From: Lanius collurio
Lineage: Eukaryota > Chordata > Aves > Passeriformes > Laniidae
Reading direction: 5' to 3'
DNA: 64,000 bases
NCBI GenBank assembly: GCA_020086605.1
Contig: JACBWW010000015.1
Location: forward strand, 12,760,390 to 12,824,389
Below are positions 1 through 12,032 of this stretch, piece by piece. The position numbers and the translations under genes were made by a program. Positions within the stretch are counted from its first letter, which is position 1, and every line of letters starts with the position of its first letter. The notes below the pieces were generated by a model that was given only the letters and a program-made list of their open reading frames with translations, made no database searches and was not told the origin of the DNA.

Positions 1-1893
1 AGCCAGCAGGATTCATTGCAATGCTTGTGTTTATCTCACGAAATCCAGGAATAGTTTAATATTAGGTCCAAATTTCTGTAGCTGCAACCCCACCATCTCT
101 GCCCTCAAACTGAGTTTTAAGTTTAGTTTACAGATAGCCAGTTTTAGGGACACGTGGATCAAGCATATTCACAGCTTGAGACCTCCAGAAATTCAGTTCC
201 AGACACCTTTTTCTATGCAAACAACATCAAACAACAACTGAACTAGGGGATCTGTAATTCGAGGCACAGGGATCATTGCCAGTCTCAGAGGGAGAGGATG
301 TCAGCTGGAGATGTGGATGTGATGAGGGGAGATATGCAAATGTACTCAGAGATTTTAGGTCCATGTGGAACACTCTCATGGCTACCTGTACCTCCAGAGT
401 TGCATTCTCAGTTACAGCTGCTCTGGGAAGGATGTCTTCAGCAACCTACTTAGTTTTTCCCTGATGTATGATAAGGGAATAGCAGACAATTTTTGCCTAG
501 GTTTTTTCCCATGGCAGAAAGCTGTGCATCCTTCTACCCCTTGCTTTTGAAAAGAAAATAAAAAACCTGGGGGATGAGGCTGGTTTAATGCACTGGTCTG
601 ACAGGGGCAGCTTTCAGAAAGCAGTAGGCACATGTAGCAGCTGTGTTGGACTGATGTGCAGGCAAGGAGCCACAGCTGTGTTAATCACTGCAAGTGAGGC
701 AGGAGGGAGTGCTCCTGCTTTAACCAAAACTCCTGCTCTCAAGGAATTTCAGATCCTGTGACACTGGACCTGTTCCACCTTTGAATTTGATCAAGCCATT
801 ATTTTTAAAACTGTAAGATAAACCAAGTAATGATGGTGGTCTTAATGCTGGCTTTCTGATGCTGTGAGGGGAGCCCCTGCTGCCTTCTCTCACTCTTGAG
901 GAGGACAAAACATCCTGCCTTGCTGTACACCATAAAGCCCAAGTAGATGGATGATGTGCCAAGTTCCCTTGGATTGCTGAGGCACCCACAGCAGGCAGTC
1001 CCCACAGGCTGGGGTGCCGAGGTGCTGAGGCACGGGAGTCCGACAGAGCCTGCAGGGATGCAGATGGAAAAGAACACAGATGCAGTAGGTCTGGATGTAG
1101 CTTTAGCTGTAGGAGGTATATCAAATACAGATATCTGGGAGTGGTGTGTTCCTGAATCTGCTGTGAATAGCTCATGATTAAACTTTCTCAGCAATCTTAC
1201 AGCATCATGGTTTCCCTGTGATTTATTCAGAGCCTGTAAAGAACTCGAAGCTTAATCAGAACTGATTAGTGCCCCTTCTCTCTTGATTGACACTGAAGTC
1301 AAAGCAAGGACTCTTCTGACTCCAGCAAAAATGAGCTTTCATTTTTGAATGAAAAAAAGAGAGAGCTCCCAATCTCCTCTCTGAAGTCCATTTCAGGAGT
1401 ATAGAGGGAGTAATATTTTCTGTTCATGATTTTGATAGTTTTCTTTTAAGGCAGACTTAGTGTTATCTCACAGGTGATCTGGGGGTAGGCAGTAGCACCC
1501 AGAACACACAGGGAACAGAGCTTTGCTACTGGACAAAATTTAGGGCATTAGCCAGCTTTTCCTACAATTGTTTCATGAATAGGCTTGGAGTTCCAATAGA
1601 TAATGTTAAAGCAGAAAGAGCTGTTTTTATGTCTGCTGACTAAACAGTTTTAGGTAAAATTCATCACAGGGGATGAGAGGAAAGAAGTTAAAAGTATTAC
1701 TTCATGCTGCTAAATTAATGAAAAGAAAAACATACTTATATATGGTACTGATAACAATTTGTAGCAACCATTAAGCAGAGGATCTTCCAGTTATAGTGGG
1801 AAATAATGGAAAATATTTTGGATAAGTGCATCCCTTCCTTTTATTGATAAATGACACTTTTACTTGCAAAAACTATATTAAGTAACATTTTAC

Positions 1894-1908
1894 AAAAAAA
1901 AAAAAAAA
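1894..1908. repeat. Poly(A) run, 15 bases
   Basis: Uninterrupted run of A. It has no recognisable retrotransposon or processed gene copy next to it, so it is best treated as a simple homopolymer. Confidence 0.9.
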
Positions 1909-2526
1909 TATTTCAAATAAAGGAGCCAGAGTTGGATTTTGCCTGCAGAACTGGTATTTTAACAAGGCTTGAATAAAATTTTTGCTTTGGTGCATCCACC
2001 ATTTCATAAACTTGCATGTTGTAAGCAACCATGAAATGCCAGAAATGTAAAGATTTACCAAAACTGGCTTCTTTAGTAGATTACATTTCTTTAGATATAT
2101 TAAACAGAATCCCACAGAGGTAATGAAAGGGTCAATTTCTGCCTGTATCTGGGAGCAAGCAAGTCACAGAGTTAAAACTGTCTCTTGGTACAAGAGCACA
2201 GTCATTCAACAGAACTGATTTCACTGAGAACAGCAGAGTAACTTGATTCTCAAGTGTACATGAATTTGTATGAGAAATCTAAGATATGATGTAGACTTAT
2301 GGAAATGAAGCCATTTTGTATTGACATAGACACTTCTATGATTTAAGTTCTTAGAATGATGAGGTAGCCCCTATAAAGGAAAAACAGTGATGTGCTTTGA
2401 TAACATTAACTTTCACATCATTTTTACCTGAATATAGACACTTCTGCTTTGCTGGGTTCAAAGCATGAGCCGAGTGCAGCATGTCCTTTGCTGTCTGAGA
2501 GGACCTTGACAGCACAGCTTTCTAGT

Positions 2527-2590
2527 GAGAACACCCTCAGTGTCACTTTAGTGACACTCGCCCTGGTGAGACACCTTCAGTGTCACTTTA
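2527..2590. repeat. 40-bp-period partial tandem duplication with hairpin
   Basis: The segment ending in CAGTGTCACTTTA at 2550 recurs ending at 2590, so the two copies lie 40 bases apart. They share ACACC(C/T)TCAGTGTCACTTTA, with one C/T difference over about 20 bases. Between them the sequence folds on itself: AGTGTCAC (2539-2546), loop TTTA, GTGACACT (2551-2558), a perfect 8-bp stem. This looks like a local duplication. No function is implied. Confidence 0.8.
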
Positions 2591-5280
2591 TTCTGAATCC
2601 TGAAAACTTACCGTTAATAACTTAGGGTATGTAATTGATGTTAATTGTATGACTTAATTAGAGGCTTCTCGTGCAGTGCTTGAACATCATTGTTTGTTCA
2701 AGTGGAAATAAACTGCACATGTGAAATTAATTACATTCTTGCTCCTATTGACAGCAAAACCATAAACAAAATGAAGAAAAACCAACATGATGTCATGTGG
2801 GAAAAGAAATGTAAAAAATTTGTCCTGTGAGATGTACTGGCATGATAAGGGTGATGAAGAAGAAAAATTCTGAGTGTTCTGTAGGAGGAATTTGTGCAAT
2901 CATAAGTCAGCACCTCCAAACCCATTCTGTGTTTTGCATGCACTCAACGCTGCAACCCACACTGGCTAGTAGACAAACAACAGTACAAAAGTAATTTTGA
3001 TACAGCTGTGCCTGTGAGTACCAGACTGTTGTGCTACGCTGCAATTCCTACAAGTTTTCAGGGGCAGCAGCAGGAAGAAGCAGGGGTGCCCCAGCAGCCC
3101 CCATGAGTCTTGTGCCCTTGATGTCCCTGCCACATAGATCTGGCAGCACGTGGTGTTGTGACTCCACAATGTTTGCTGCTGCCATGTCAAGTTTCTTGCA
3201 CGTTCCATTGGGTCTCCCTTGGTTTTGGAACAACCTAATGTCACATGTACCCTTTTTTACCTTTCTCTCTTGCATGGATGAGAACTAGCAGATTTAGGAG
3301 CTACTGCCTGGTGTCCCAGACCACTTGTGCTGTGGGTTTGTTTGCATATAGGAAGATTGATTTCAATGAGATTAATATTGTCTGTATATGATTAGTCTTT
3401 AGTCAAGCATAAATCTCACTGAGGAAAACAGGAAATGGAGAAATAAATCCTATGTGCCTATACATAAATTTATTATTCCCATCTCCATTTTAGCCAACAA
3501 TTATACCTTAGAGATTGAATGGATTTTTGGTGTATCTTCTTAGAAACCAGCTTTGCATCCTTAGAATGTGAAATCCCTTTTTCTTTTTGCTTTCCAGTCA
3601 TTGCTTTTCCAGAAAAATGGCAGCTAAACCATAAACATTTTAAGCTTTTGGGGTTATAGTACAGTGAAATGTCAATCCATATAGTTTCAAAATATTATGT
3701 GTAAGATTAAAACAATAACATGGATTCTGATAGATTTTGAAACTAATACAACATTACGAAAACAAGTTACAAATTCTGAGGAGTTTAGTATTAAAATCTA
3801 TTTGGTGGCCAGAAATAGTAATACTTGTAAATATTAAATTAGAAAGGTACTTTATCCACTTCTGTGGGATTTTTCTGATATCAAAGTCAAGTGAGTGGCT
3901 AAGCTGAAGTACTCAGAGATATTTTAGATTCCCTTGAGTGCCTAAGACTTCTACAAGGAGCTGGCAGTTATGACACAGAACATATGGGAGAACTATGCCC
4001 TTCTGCAGTGGCAGCTTTCTGCCAGGTAGGAATTTAAAGTGGCATTGGATACCTACTTGGGAAGCTGTCCCTTAATCCTGTTCCTTAAATCCTGCATTTT
4101 TCTATCAATTCATTTCCCATTAGCAGTGAGTCAGAGGTGTAAGAGGAGAGAATAATTAGCTGAGTGTTATGGTTTGTCCTTCAGAAGAACAAGATAGCTC
4201 AGGTACATTGTCTGTGGAAGTCTGACAGACAATTTAATTCAGCCTTGAAAAATGACACCAAATATTAACAACAAAGGTGAAATGTTACATGGTTGGCTAT
4301 GCTAAGGATGTGAAGTCTTGTTCCTTGAGTGCACTGGATATGCATATTACACATACAATGACCAAACTACTACAGCTTTTTGATGAGAGGGGATGAATAG
4401 GTGCAGTTACTCACTGGACTGGACTGTTTGTGGGCTAAGGTTTCAAGGCTAATTTGACACAGGGATATTTTGACAAGAAGACTGCAAGGTTAGGCTGTAC
4501 TAACAGAACTGCTTTAGTGATCTTCATGTAAAAGTTATATGAATTGTTATTTAGCCAACTAAGATGTAGTTGGGGTAACACATGGCTAATAAAATGTTTG
4601 CAAAGTAAATGAAGTGGGAGTATAGAACAACATTCTTGAGGGGTTAATTCTTTGGTGTGACTTTCCTTGGACTTCTGCTTTTAGCAGCTAATCATTAGAA
4701 AAGAATAACCATCTATTTAATACTTTTTGTTTGTTAATGTTCTTTTAACTGTATCAAACATTAATTTTATGCCTCATATTTTGGGGAGTTTCTTCTGTCC
4801 CATTTGTGCAAAGTCACAGTAATAATTTTCAGGTAGGTGTCCAGATATGCAAAATTAATAGCTGCAATTTCCCCTGGTTCAATACCCTTATTATATTTCC
4901 CATTTAAAAGGAACTTCAATTAGGTAGAACACTAATTTAAAAACTGGTTAGTGTTCAAATATAGGAGCGGGCTCTTCTAACTAATTTAAGCATTCAATCT
5001 ATTTATTTCACTGATATTTTCTAGTCATGATACAAGCACAGAATCATAGAATGATTTGAGTTGGAAGGAACCTTAAAGATCACATAGTTGTGACTTGCCA
5101 CCCCCTGACATGGGTAGGGATGCCACTCACTACATCAGGTTGCTCAAAGCCCTTTCTAACCTGGCCTGGAATTCTTCCAGGGATGGAGTACCCACAACTT
5201 CTCTGGACAGACTGTTTCAGGTCTCAACACTCTCCCAGTAAAGAATTTCTTCCTATTACCTAATCTAAACCTACCCTCTT

Positions 5281-5472
5281 TCAGTTTAAAGCCATTCCCC
5301 CTTGTCCTGTCACTACCTTCCCTTGTAAAGAGTCCACAGCTCTCTTGTGGGTCCCCTTTAGGTGTTGGAAGACTTGTATAGTTTCTCTGTGGTGCCTTCT
5401 CTTCTCCAGGCTGAACAATCCCAGCTCTCTCAGCCTGTCTTCATAGGAGAGCTGCTCCAGCTCTCTGGCCAT
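5281..5472 (-). pseudogene. CR1 ORF2 fragment, C-terminal part downstream of the RT domain
   Basis: A 63-codon open stretch includes LEQLSYEDRLRELGLFSLEK, which is typical of the CR1 ORF2 region after the reverse transcriptase fingers and palm. It is separated by stops and frame changes from the RT fragment at 5710-6036 of the same element. It is a relic of a retrotransposon polyprotein and is not expected to be expressed as a product. Confidence 0.88.
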
Positions 5473-5709
5473 CTTTGTGGCCCTCCTCTGGACTTGATCC
5501 CACAGGTCCAGGTGCTTCTTATGGTGGGGGCCCCAGAGTTGGATGCAGTATTTCAGATGGGGTCTCCTGAGAGAAGAGGGGAAGAATCACCTTCCTTGAT
5601 CATCTGGTCACACTTCCTCTGATACAGCCCAGGATATGATTGGCTTTCTGGGCTGAAAGGGCCAATTTTCGGGTCATGTCAAGCTTCTCATCCACCAATG
5701 CCCCAATTC

Positions 5710-6036
5710 TTATACGTCAGGGCTGTTTTCACTCCCTGACCAGCTTGGAATTGCCCTGAACCAGATGCAGGACTTAAACCTGGCCTTGTTGAGTTTCACA
5801 GGGTTCACATAGGGTGACCTCTCAAGCTTGTCCAGGTCCCTCTGGGTGGCATTCCTTCCATCCAGTGCGTCAGCTGCCCCACACAGCTGGGTGTTGTCAG
5901 TGGGCTTGCTGAGGGTGTGCTTGATCCCACTGTCCTTGTCACCGGCAAGGATGCTGAGCAGCGCTGATGCCAAGGCCAATCCCTGAGAAATGCCACTGTT
6001 CACTGGTCTCCACCTGGACACTGAGCTGTTGAGCAC
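5710..6036 (-). pseudogene. CR1 ORF2 fragment, reverse transcriptase palm
   Basis: A 108-codon open stretch encodes part of the CR1 reverse transcriptase. The conserved block before the active site is seen as RWRPVNSGISQG (residues 8-19). The catalytic box, normally FADD in CR1, reads PTDN (residues 45-48), so the second metal-binding aspartate is lost. It is followed by a family-like segment, TQLCGAADALDGRNATQRDL. The active-site change and the 5' truncation both show a dead copy. The start codon is only the first ATG in the fragment, because the real ORF2 began far upstream. Confidence 0.9.
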
Positions 6037-6110
6037 AACTCTTTGAGTGCGGCCATCCAGCCAATTCCCTGTGCACCAAGGGGTCCAACCATCAAATCCA
6101 CGTGTCTCAT

Positions 6111-8529
6111 ACTATTTCTATAACTATTAGATTGTTGAATAAGATTCTGACCTAGAGGTTGTGGAAGTCAGTAAAGTCTCTCACATTACTTCAGTAGGCA
6201 GTGAAACACACTGTGATTTACCTAGCACCTATCAGGGCTGTTATCTGTTATTCGATCTATTGGATATGACAGGAGTTTGGCAGTGATGATGTGGGAATGT
6301 ATCCATTTTCCTTTTATTTATGAATTGACTCCATCAGGTATTAGAGTTTAAACTTGACCACATAAAATGAGCTTCAGCAACCATCTTTCAAGGGTATAGA
6401 GACACTCCATAATAACCTTAAAGACCAATGGAATTAAGAAGACTTAAAGATAAATTTCTAGATAGTGTCAGTTTGCTTGTGATAGACTTGCATAAAGCAT
6501 AATGACTCTGTAACTACGAAAAACTTCTCTAGGAGTCTTAACTTGTTCCAGATTTCTCAGTCTTTTTCCAAATAGCATTACAACAATCTCCCACATTCTG
6601 AATCTGTACATTTACTAAGTTTTCATTTTGAAAGAGAACCAGCTTCTTTGAATTACTCTTCTGAGCTGTTTATCAAAATCCAAGCAAACCTTCTGCTAAA
6701 GCAGTTTTATTTATTCTTGTAAACTCATACTCTCCTGCTGCAATTTTAAATGAAGCTTGAGGAGTGCTGGGGTTATCATGCCTCTTTCACTGAAACGGCT
6801 GCTACCAGAACAGGTTGTAGCTTTTTGAATCATTTTATCTGTAGCACTAACAGCATTAGCTACAGCCATACAGGTCACAAGTCAGCACCTTCCGTGATTT
6901 CTCTAGAGCTAGATGGTAATGATAGTCACAATAAGTGAGTTACCAAAGTGAGCTAGTATCTTCAATGCCATCTCAATTCTATCAGGGATGGGGACACGTT
7001 TTTAAGCTTTATAAGTTACAATTCAATTTTTGAAGTACAAAATGGACTAAGACTTCCATTACTGAGAGCAAAATCTGACAGTGTGTTCCACAAAATAGCT
7101 GACAACTCCCAGCCTAAGAGACAGAAAAATTAAGTTTTAGGGATGTTCAGATCTTATATACAAAGACTGACAGTCCCCCAGAGTTATAGATAATAAAATT
7201 GCTACTACAGACAACTTTGAAAATAGCATCATTTAAAGCACTAAGTGCATTCTCCATGACAGTTACACGATACAGATTAGGCACTATAAGAAAAATTAAT
7301 GGTGAAGGTCAGAAGTATTATTGGTCACCACAAACATAACTCAAACATTTTCAAAATAGTTCACTCTTTCATATCATTGATTTTGGACATGTGTTTAATA
7401 GTCATCAGTTTTCAATATGTGCCAGTATTTAATGTTTTGTATTTCCTAAGGGTTTTAAATACCTTTGTTGGTATGGTTCCTCAGAGAACATTTTACAAAG
7501 AAATGGAGTAAAAATTAGGCTGAAGACTGTGAACAAATTGTCTGCTGTCTCTGAAGACTAATTCCTCCGAGTTCACTGTGCATATTTAGCACAGTGCTCC
7601 TCTGGACCCTGACGTTTCCTGGAATATTAAGTGGGTTACCACTTCTTTTATGGGCAGGAATTCAAGCAAGTGTACTAGAGAAAATAAAATGGGGGAGTTG
7701 TATCTGTTTAAACTATTGTCAACTACCCAGTAATTTGTTTTCATATCTTTTGTCAGCCTTTTTTGAAAGGACCTTCAGTGACACCATGGTAAGGCTCAGG
7801 TCTCTTTCTGCTAGAACATTTACCTGTAGCATGGATTATGTTCAGGTTGCTTTTGGGTTTTTTAATTCCAAATATAAGTGGGCAAGGCCATCTTCTCAGG
7901 CTCTTTATGAACCAGTTAGCACCTAAACTTTAAAAGTTTAAGATTTCTTATCCTTTTTAAATGTTATTTTGTCTCATTGCTATTTGAAGAGGAAGCAATG
8001 AATCCTATCTGTTAAATTGTTAATGTGAAGTACTGGAACATATTTGAAAAGTTTCAAGGGTTCATTCACAGATAATGGCAGAGAAAGCACAAGCAGAGAG
8101 AAATTAAACTGTTAAGATGTAATGCTGAGAGAATAGATTATCATTACAGATTATAATATTACAATAATATATTATTATCAAACATCCTATCCAAGTTAAG
8201 TATCTCATAACTTTACTCCAGATGAAACTACACCCATTCTAATCACAGCAGAGGAGTAGTTATCTGCAATTTGTCAAAGTGAAACAGTTTCACCAGGAAG
8301 CAAGTGTAGGAGGTATTTCAGGATGGAGAAAGTGTTGATGTATGACATTGCTATATTTTGCCATAGACTATGTCTTACATAAAGGATTGGGAATACCATT
8401 TTTGGGTTCAGGTGGTTGTGTTCAGCTCTCCATTGTCCCTAAGGCCACCATACCTTCCTGCTCTATTTTCAGGTTGAACAAGTCTGCCAGGGAGATGACT
8501 ACAGTGAATGCTGAGAGTTTTCCTGTCTC
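6111..8529. other. Non-coding stretch without a recognised gene
   Basis: AT-rich unique sequence between two CR1 copies. The longest open frame is 110 codons at 7594-7926 (+) and has no recognisable domain. I see no RNA gene and no further repeat. Confidence 0.7.
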
Positions 8530-8862
8530 AGAATCATAGAATGGTTTGGGTTGTAAGGGGCCATAAAGATCATCTGGTTCCAACCTCCCTGCCATGGGCA
8601 GGAAGACCTTCCATGAGATCAGGCTGCTCAGAAGTCCATCCAGCCTGGCCTTAAACACTCCCAGGGATGGGACATCCACAAATTCCCTAAGCAGCCTGTT
8701 CCAATGTCTCACCACTCTGAAAGTATAAAATTTCTTCCTAATATCTAATCTTGACCTACCTTCTTTCAGTTTAAAGCCATCCACCTTTGTCCTATTCCTA
8801 TATGCCCTTGTGAAGAGTCCCTCTCCAGATTTCTTGTGGGGTACCTTCAGGTACCTCCTTCC
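8530..8862 (-). mobile_element. CR1 LINE, short 3' copy with open ORF2 tail
   Basis: The 3' end is at 8530, where the plus strand reads AGAATCATAGAATGGTTTGG. The element runs about 330 bases on the minus strand and covers the end of ORF2 and the short 3' region. Similarity stops near 8862 close to GTACCTTCAGGTACC. The copy keeps an uninterrupted frame, suggesting it is younger or less damaged than the 5040-6110 copy. No tandem poly(A) is seen, as expected for CR1. Confidence 0.93.
8530..8862 (-). pseudogene. CR1 ORF2 C-terminal fragment
   Basis: The open frame covering this segment (whole frame 8422-8880, 152 codons, running into flanking DNA at both ends) carries the CR1 ORF2 tail: GEGLFTRAYRNRT (from about residue 19), DGFKLKEGR, RLDIRKKFYTFRVVRHWNRL (about 44-63) and VPSLGVFKARLDGLL (about 70-84). 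No reverse transcriptase or endonuclease domain is present, so it has no enzymatic capacity. The 152-codon length is not a gene. It is a retrotransposon remnant plus chance open flanks. Confidence 0.9.
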
Positions 8863-11804
8863 ATGAACCAATTTATTCAAACACCTTTAGCTCAAACAAA
8901 AAGATTCTGCAAGTAGTACATATACAGCTCAAATGCATATGGCAATTATTTATGACCAAACATGAACAAAAGACAACTGAAATTTTATGAGCTACTATGC
9001 TAAGCATTAGTACTCTCACCACCTCCGGGAGGACTCCCAGGAGCTTTCTACTGCTCAGGCAGGTGTCAGTCAGGAGGATGGCCAGGTTCCCCTTCCTATG
9101 GAATCAAATCATTGACATTGCTGAGTTGCCTCTGTTTTGTCTCCTTCAGCATTTCATACCTCTCTAATCCACCGTTTTGTTCTATTGAACTCTTGAGCTA
9201 CTTGCAATAACCTCCATACCAACCTTACATGTTTGAAATGTAACCTTTCTTATGGCTCTGCAGAGAGTTGCACAGCTTCCTTCTGTCTTAAAAATATCCT
9301 TAAGATGTCTGAGCCAAGGCTGGGCTCCACTGGGGTGAGAGCCATGAGTGCTTAGATGATTAGGGTCAGTATTGTGAAGGATCTTGCACAGAGCGGGTTA
9401 CACCCTACAGCACAGATACAATCAGACCTTTAATACAATTTTTAGAAGACTCAGAATTTCACCTGTGGAACAGAGAACATCATCACCATATCTTTGTTCT
9501 CACTCCTGACCAAAGGACCTTAACAGCAATAATAAGTATTGGCAATGAAAGACAAAACACTTACACATCTCTGCTTCTGGAAGAACATATTTCTAGTCTT
9601 GAATGGTGATACATTCTGAGAAATTTTGACTTCAAGTAATCTTTTTTTTTAATATCCAAATCCAATTTTAATATCCAATATCTTCAGGATGTTTTGTTTA
9701 GCTGCACATTTAAATAACTTCTGTTTCTTTCACATATTCTGCTGTAGCTAGTGAAAACTGTTTTCTGAAAAGATTCGAAAACAGTTATTGTAATCTCTAT
9801 GCCTCAGTGTATAGAATAAAAGAAAGAACATGCAAATTTGGGATGAGGGAAGGACCTAAAAGAAATTATGACATTAGTCTCTTCTGTGGTATTTAGCAGC
9901 AATTCACCATTCATCTGTTCTCAGGCTAGATCTTTTCCTGCACTTTTAAAATATGGAGTAGTTACTAAATAGATTATGTATGAAGACATCTGGAAAACTG
10001 AGATCTTTCTAATGTTTAGGAAAAATGCAGCCTCTGTCTTCACAGGTTCTTCTCCAGAAAATTTAATCACAAGTGCAAATCACTGCATTTCTTGGAAAAA
10101 TATGTGGCATGTTTCCGTACATCTGAATGCAGAGTGAAAGCAATATGAGGGTGATCTAGCATAAGTTTGGTCTACTGTGCAGGTACAGCTAATAAAAACA
10201 GAAATTTATTTATGTGCAAGACTCTTCTCCCTGATGCCTCATAGCCTGCTCATCTGTGTTCCCTTCCCTGCCCATCTACAGCTCTGAATTTGTGACAGTA
10301 ATCCAAGAACATAAGATTTATAATTTTTACTACTATCTTTCAATTCTTGTATTTATATGCAAGAAAATTCTATGTACATTTTTTGACAGAACTTAAATCT
10401 GCAATATACTGCAGAAGTGAAGAATAGGGGCTTTCATTGTTTTTCTTAACTTATTAAAAAACTAAAATATCATAACTTTTTTTTTTTTTTACAAAGTATG
10501 AAAGAGGAACACCTTTTGCTGTACAGCAGACAGTTCAAACCTTCCATCTAGTAATGTCCTTCTCTTTCAATGTTAGGTCATGAAACATATTTCAGCATGA
10601 ATTTTTTATTTGCAAGTTTTTGTTGATCTACTTACTGCAAACCATGCAGCAAAGACTGAGGTAGGGGGAAAGATTTTTTCCTCTTTCTTTTCTAAACTGC
10701 AGAGAACATTACTTGCTCTGTAAAAATCCTGCTGGAAATGCTGCATTGTTCTGTGGTCCCTAAACTAGACTACTTTTTTTTAACAAACACATTCTCAAGG
10801 AAATAAGAATTCAATAAAAACCCATGAAATTATTATTTTCTTCTTTCATTGTGAATTATTTTTACCTTGCATTTTTCCTGCCCAGAATCCTGCTTACCCT
10901 ACTGTATCATCCTGAAAACAACACAATGACACACATATCTCCTCAAACAAAGATCTGAGGATGAACCTTGCCACACGTATTTTTCAGGAATATAAAAGCT
11001 CACTGAAAGCTCTCTCTTGATCTGTGTACCAGCAACAAAGCCATTTTCATTAACCTTATCAAGAATTGGGTTATGTCTGTTGTCTTTTCCAGAACCAAAA
11101 AAGGAAACACTTCCTAATATAGGCAAATTTTTATCACAAATTATGACTTTCAATATCCCTAATAGACAGAAATAGATAAGGTAAGACCAAATGAAGTCTT
11201 GGAAAGAAATGCAGAAAACTACCCTAGAAACTCCCTTACACATGTTTGATAATACTTCAGAGTTGATAACGTTTCTATCTCTTGCCAAGTGCTTAAGTCT
11301 TTATATTCTATGGGGGGAAAAAAAGGGGATTTTACTTAATGGCTGTGATATGGCGCTGAGCATCACGGAGCTAAGTAATATATAATGCATTAATTAATAA
11401 GGACAAGTTCTTGTGTTTTTGTACCTTCTGGGGAGTTTTCACAATTATTTTCAATAGAGAAGAGGTATGCCCATGCCAGAAACAACTGTACAGTTTCTTT
11501 CCATCCAGAAAAAAAAAGGACATAACTGCACAGGCAACTACAGAGCTGTCAATTCTTGAAGAGATCACATAGAGTTTGTATCTAGTGGTGGATTCAAGAA
11601 GGTTGTTCAGAAATTAGAGAGTGTCCAGCAGAGTGACCAGATAGCAGGCCTTGAGGGAGCTGTTTTTTTTCATTTAGAGACAATGTAGATGAGGAAGTAG
11701 AGTGGTGTTTCTAGTTGCTGGGGGAGCATTATAAAGAAAATTGATGTAAACTCTCCTGAAAATAGATTCTAATATTAGCACAGGCCAGAACAATTGACAG
11801 TGCC
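8863..11804. other. Non-coding stretch without a recognised gene
   Basis: AT-rich unique sequence. It includes a 14-base T run at 10477-10490. The longest frame is a 129-codon minus-strand one at 10899-11288, hydrophobic in parts but with no recognisable family. The part from about 11600 to 11804 may be a badly decayed upstream portion of the old CR1 that follows. I could not trace it convincingly. Confidence 0.65.
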
Positions 11805-12032
11805 CATAAGCTGCAATTTGAGAGGAGCAGATTAGATGTCAGGAGCATCTTCATTGCAGGACTGGAACAGGCTGTCAATATGGCTTTAAAAATCTGTCCT
11901 TAGAAATTGTCAGATAAGGCTAAAAGAAACTACACCTGGCCTTATCTAGACAGGGTCTAGTCCTGATTCACAGTGGAAGCTGGACTCAATGACTTGATGC
12001 CAGATGTCCCTTCCAAACAACATTTCTGTGAG
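11805..12032 (+). mobile_element. Old, diverged CR1 3' fragment
   Basis: Plus-strand similarity to the CR1 3' region is seen in order: GAGAGGAGCAGATTAGATGT, then GGACTGGAACAGGCTG, then GGAAGCTGGACTCAATGACT, and finally GTCCCTTCCAAACAACATTT close to the expected 3' end. The terminal ATTCTATG repeats are no longer clear. Divergence is much higher than in the copies at 5040 and 8530, which fits an ancient subfamily. The 5' limit is uncertain and could reach about 11600. Confidence 0.75.

Larger units (their letters stand above)
1..5039. other. Non-coding stretch without a recognised gene
   Basis: AT-rich unique sequence. The only sizeable open frames are two overlapping minus-strand frames at 720-1175 (151 codons) and 805-1194 (129 codons), with a plus-strand frame at 947-1177 open over the same bases. 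They lie in a locally GC-richer patch where stop codons are rarer. None resembles a known protein, and no splice-bounded exon stands out. The stretch also holds a 15-base A run at 1894-1908 and the small duplication listed separately at 2527-2590. Confidence 0.7.
5040..6110 (-). mobile_element. CR1 LINE, 5'-truncated copy
   Basis: On the minus strand this is a CR1 retrotransposon of about 1.07 kb. Its 3' end lies at 5040, where the plus strand reads AGAATCATAGAATGATTTGA, the reverse complement of the CR1 terminal ATTCTATG-type repeats. The body contains decayed ORF2 coding sequence (separate entries). The 5' end is lost near 6110 within the reverse transcriptase domain, the usual outcome of incomplete reverse transcription in this family. 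No poly(A) tail is present, and CR1 does not need one. Several frame breaks show that the copy is inactive. The 6110 boundary is approximate because it is where recognisable similarity fades. Confidence 0.93.

Noticed and set aside
720..1194. Overlapping minus-strand open frames of 151 and 129 codons as a possible gene
   Set aside because: Two frames on one strand and one on the other are open over the same bases, which points to a stop-poor composition. No known domain, no splice structure and no conserved motif.
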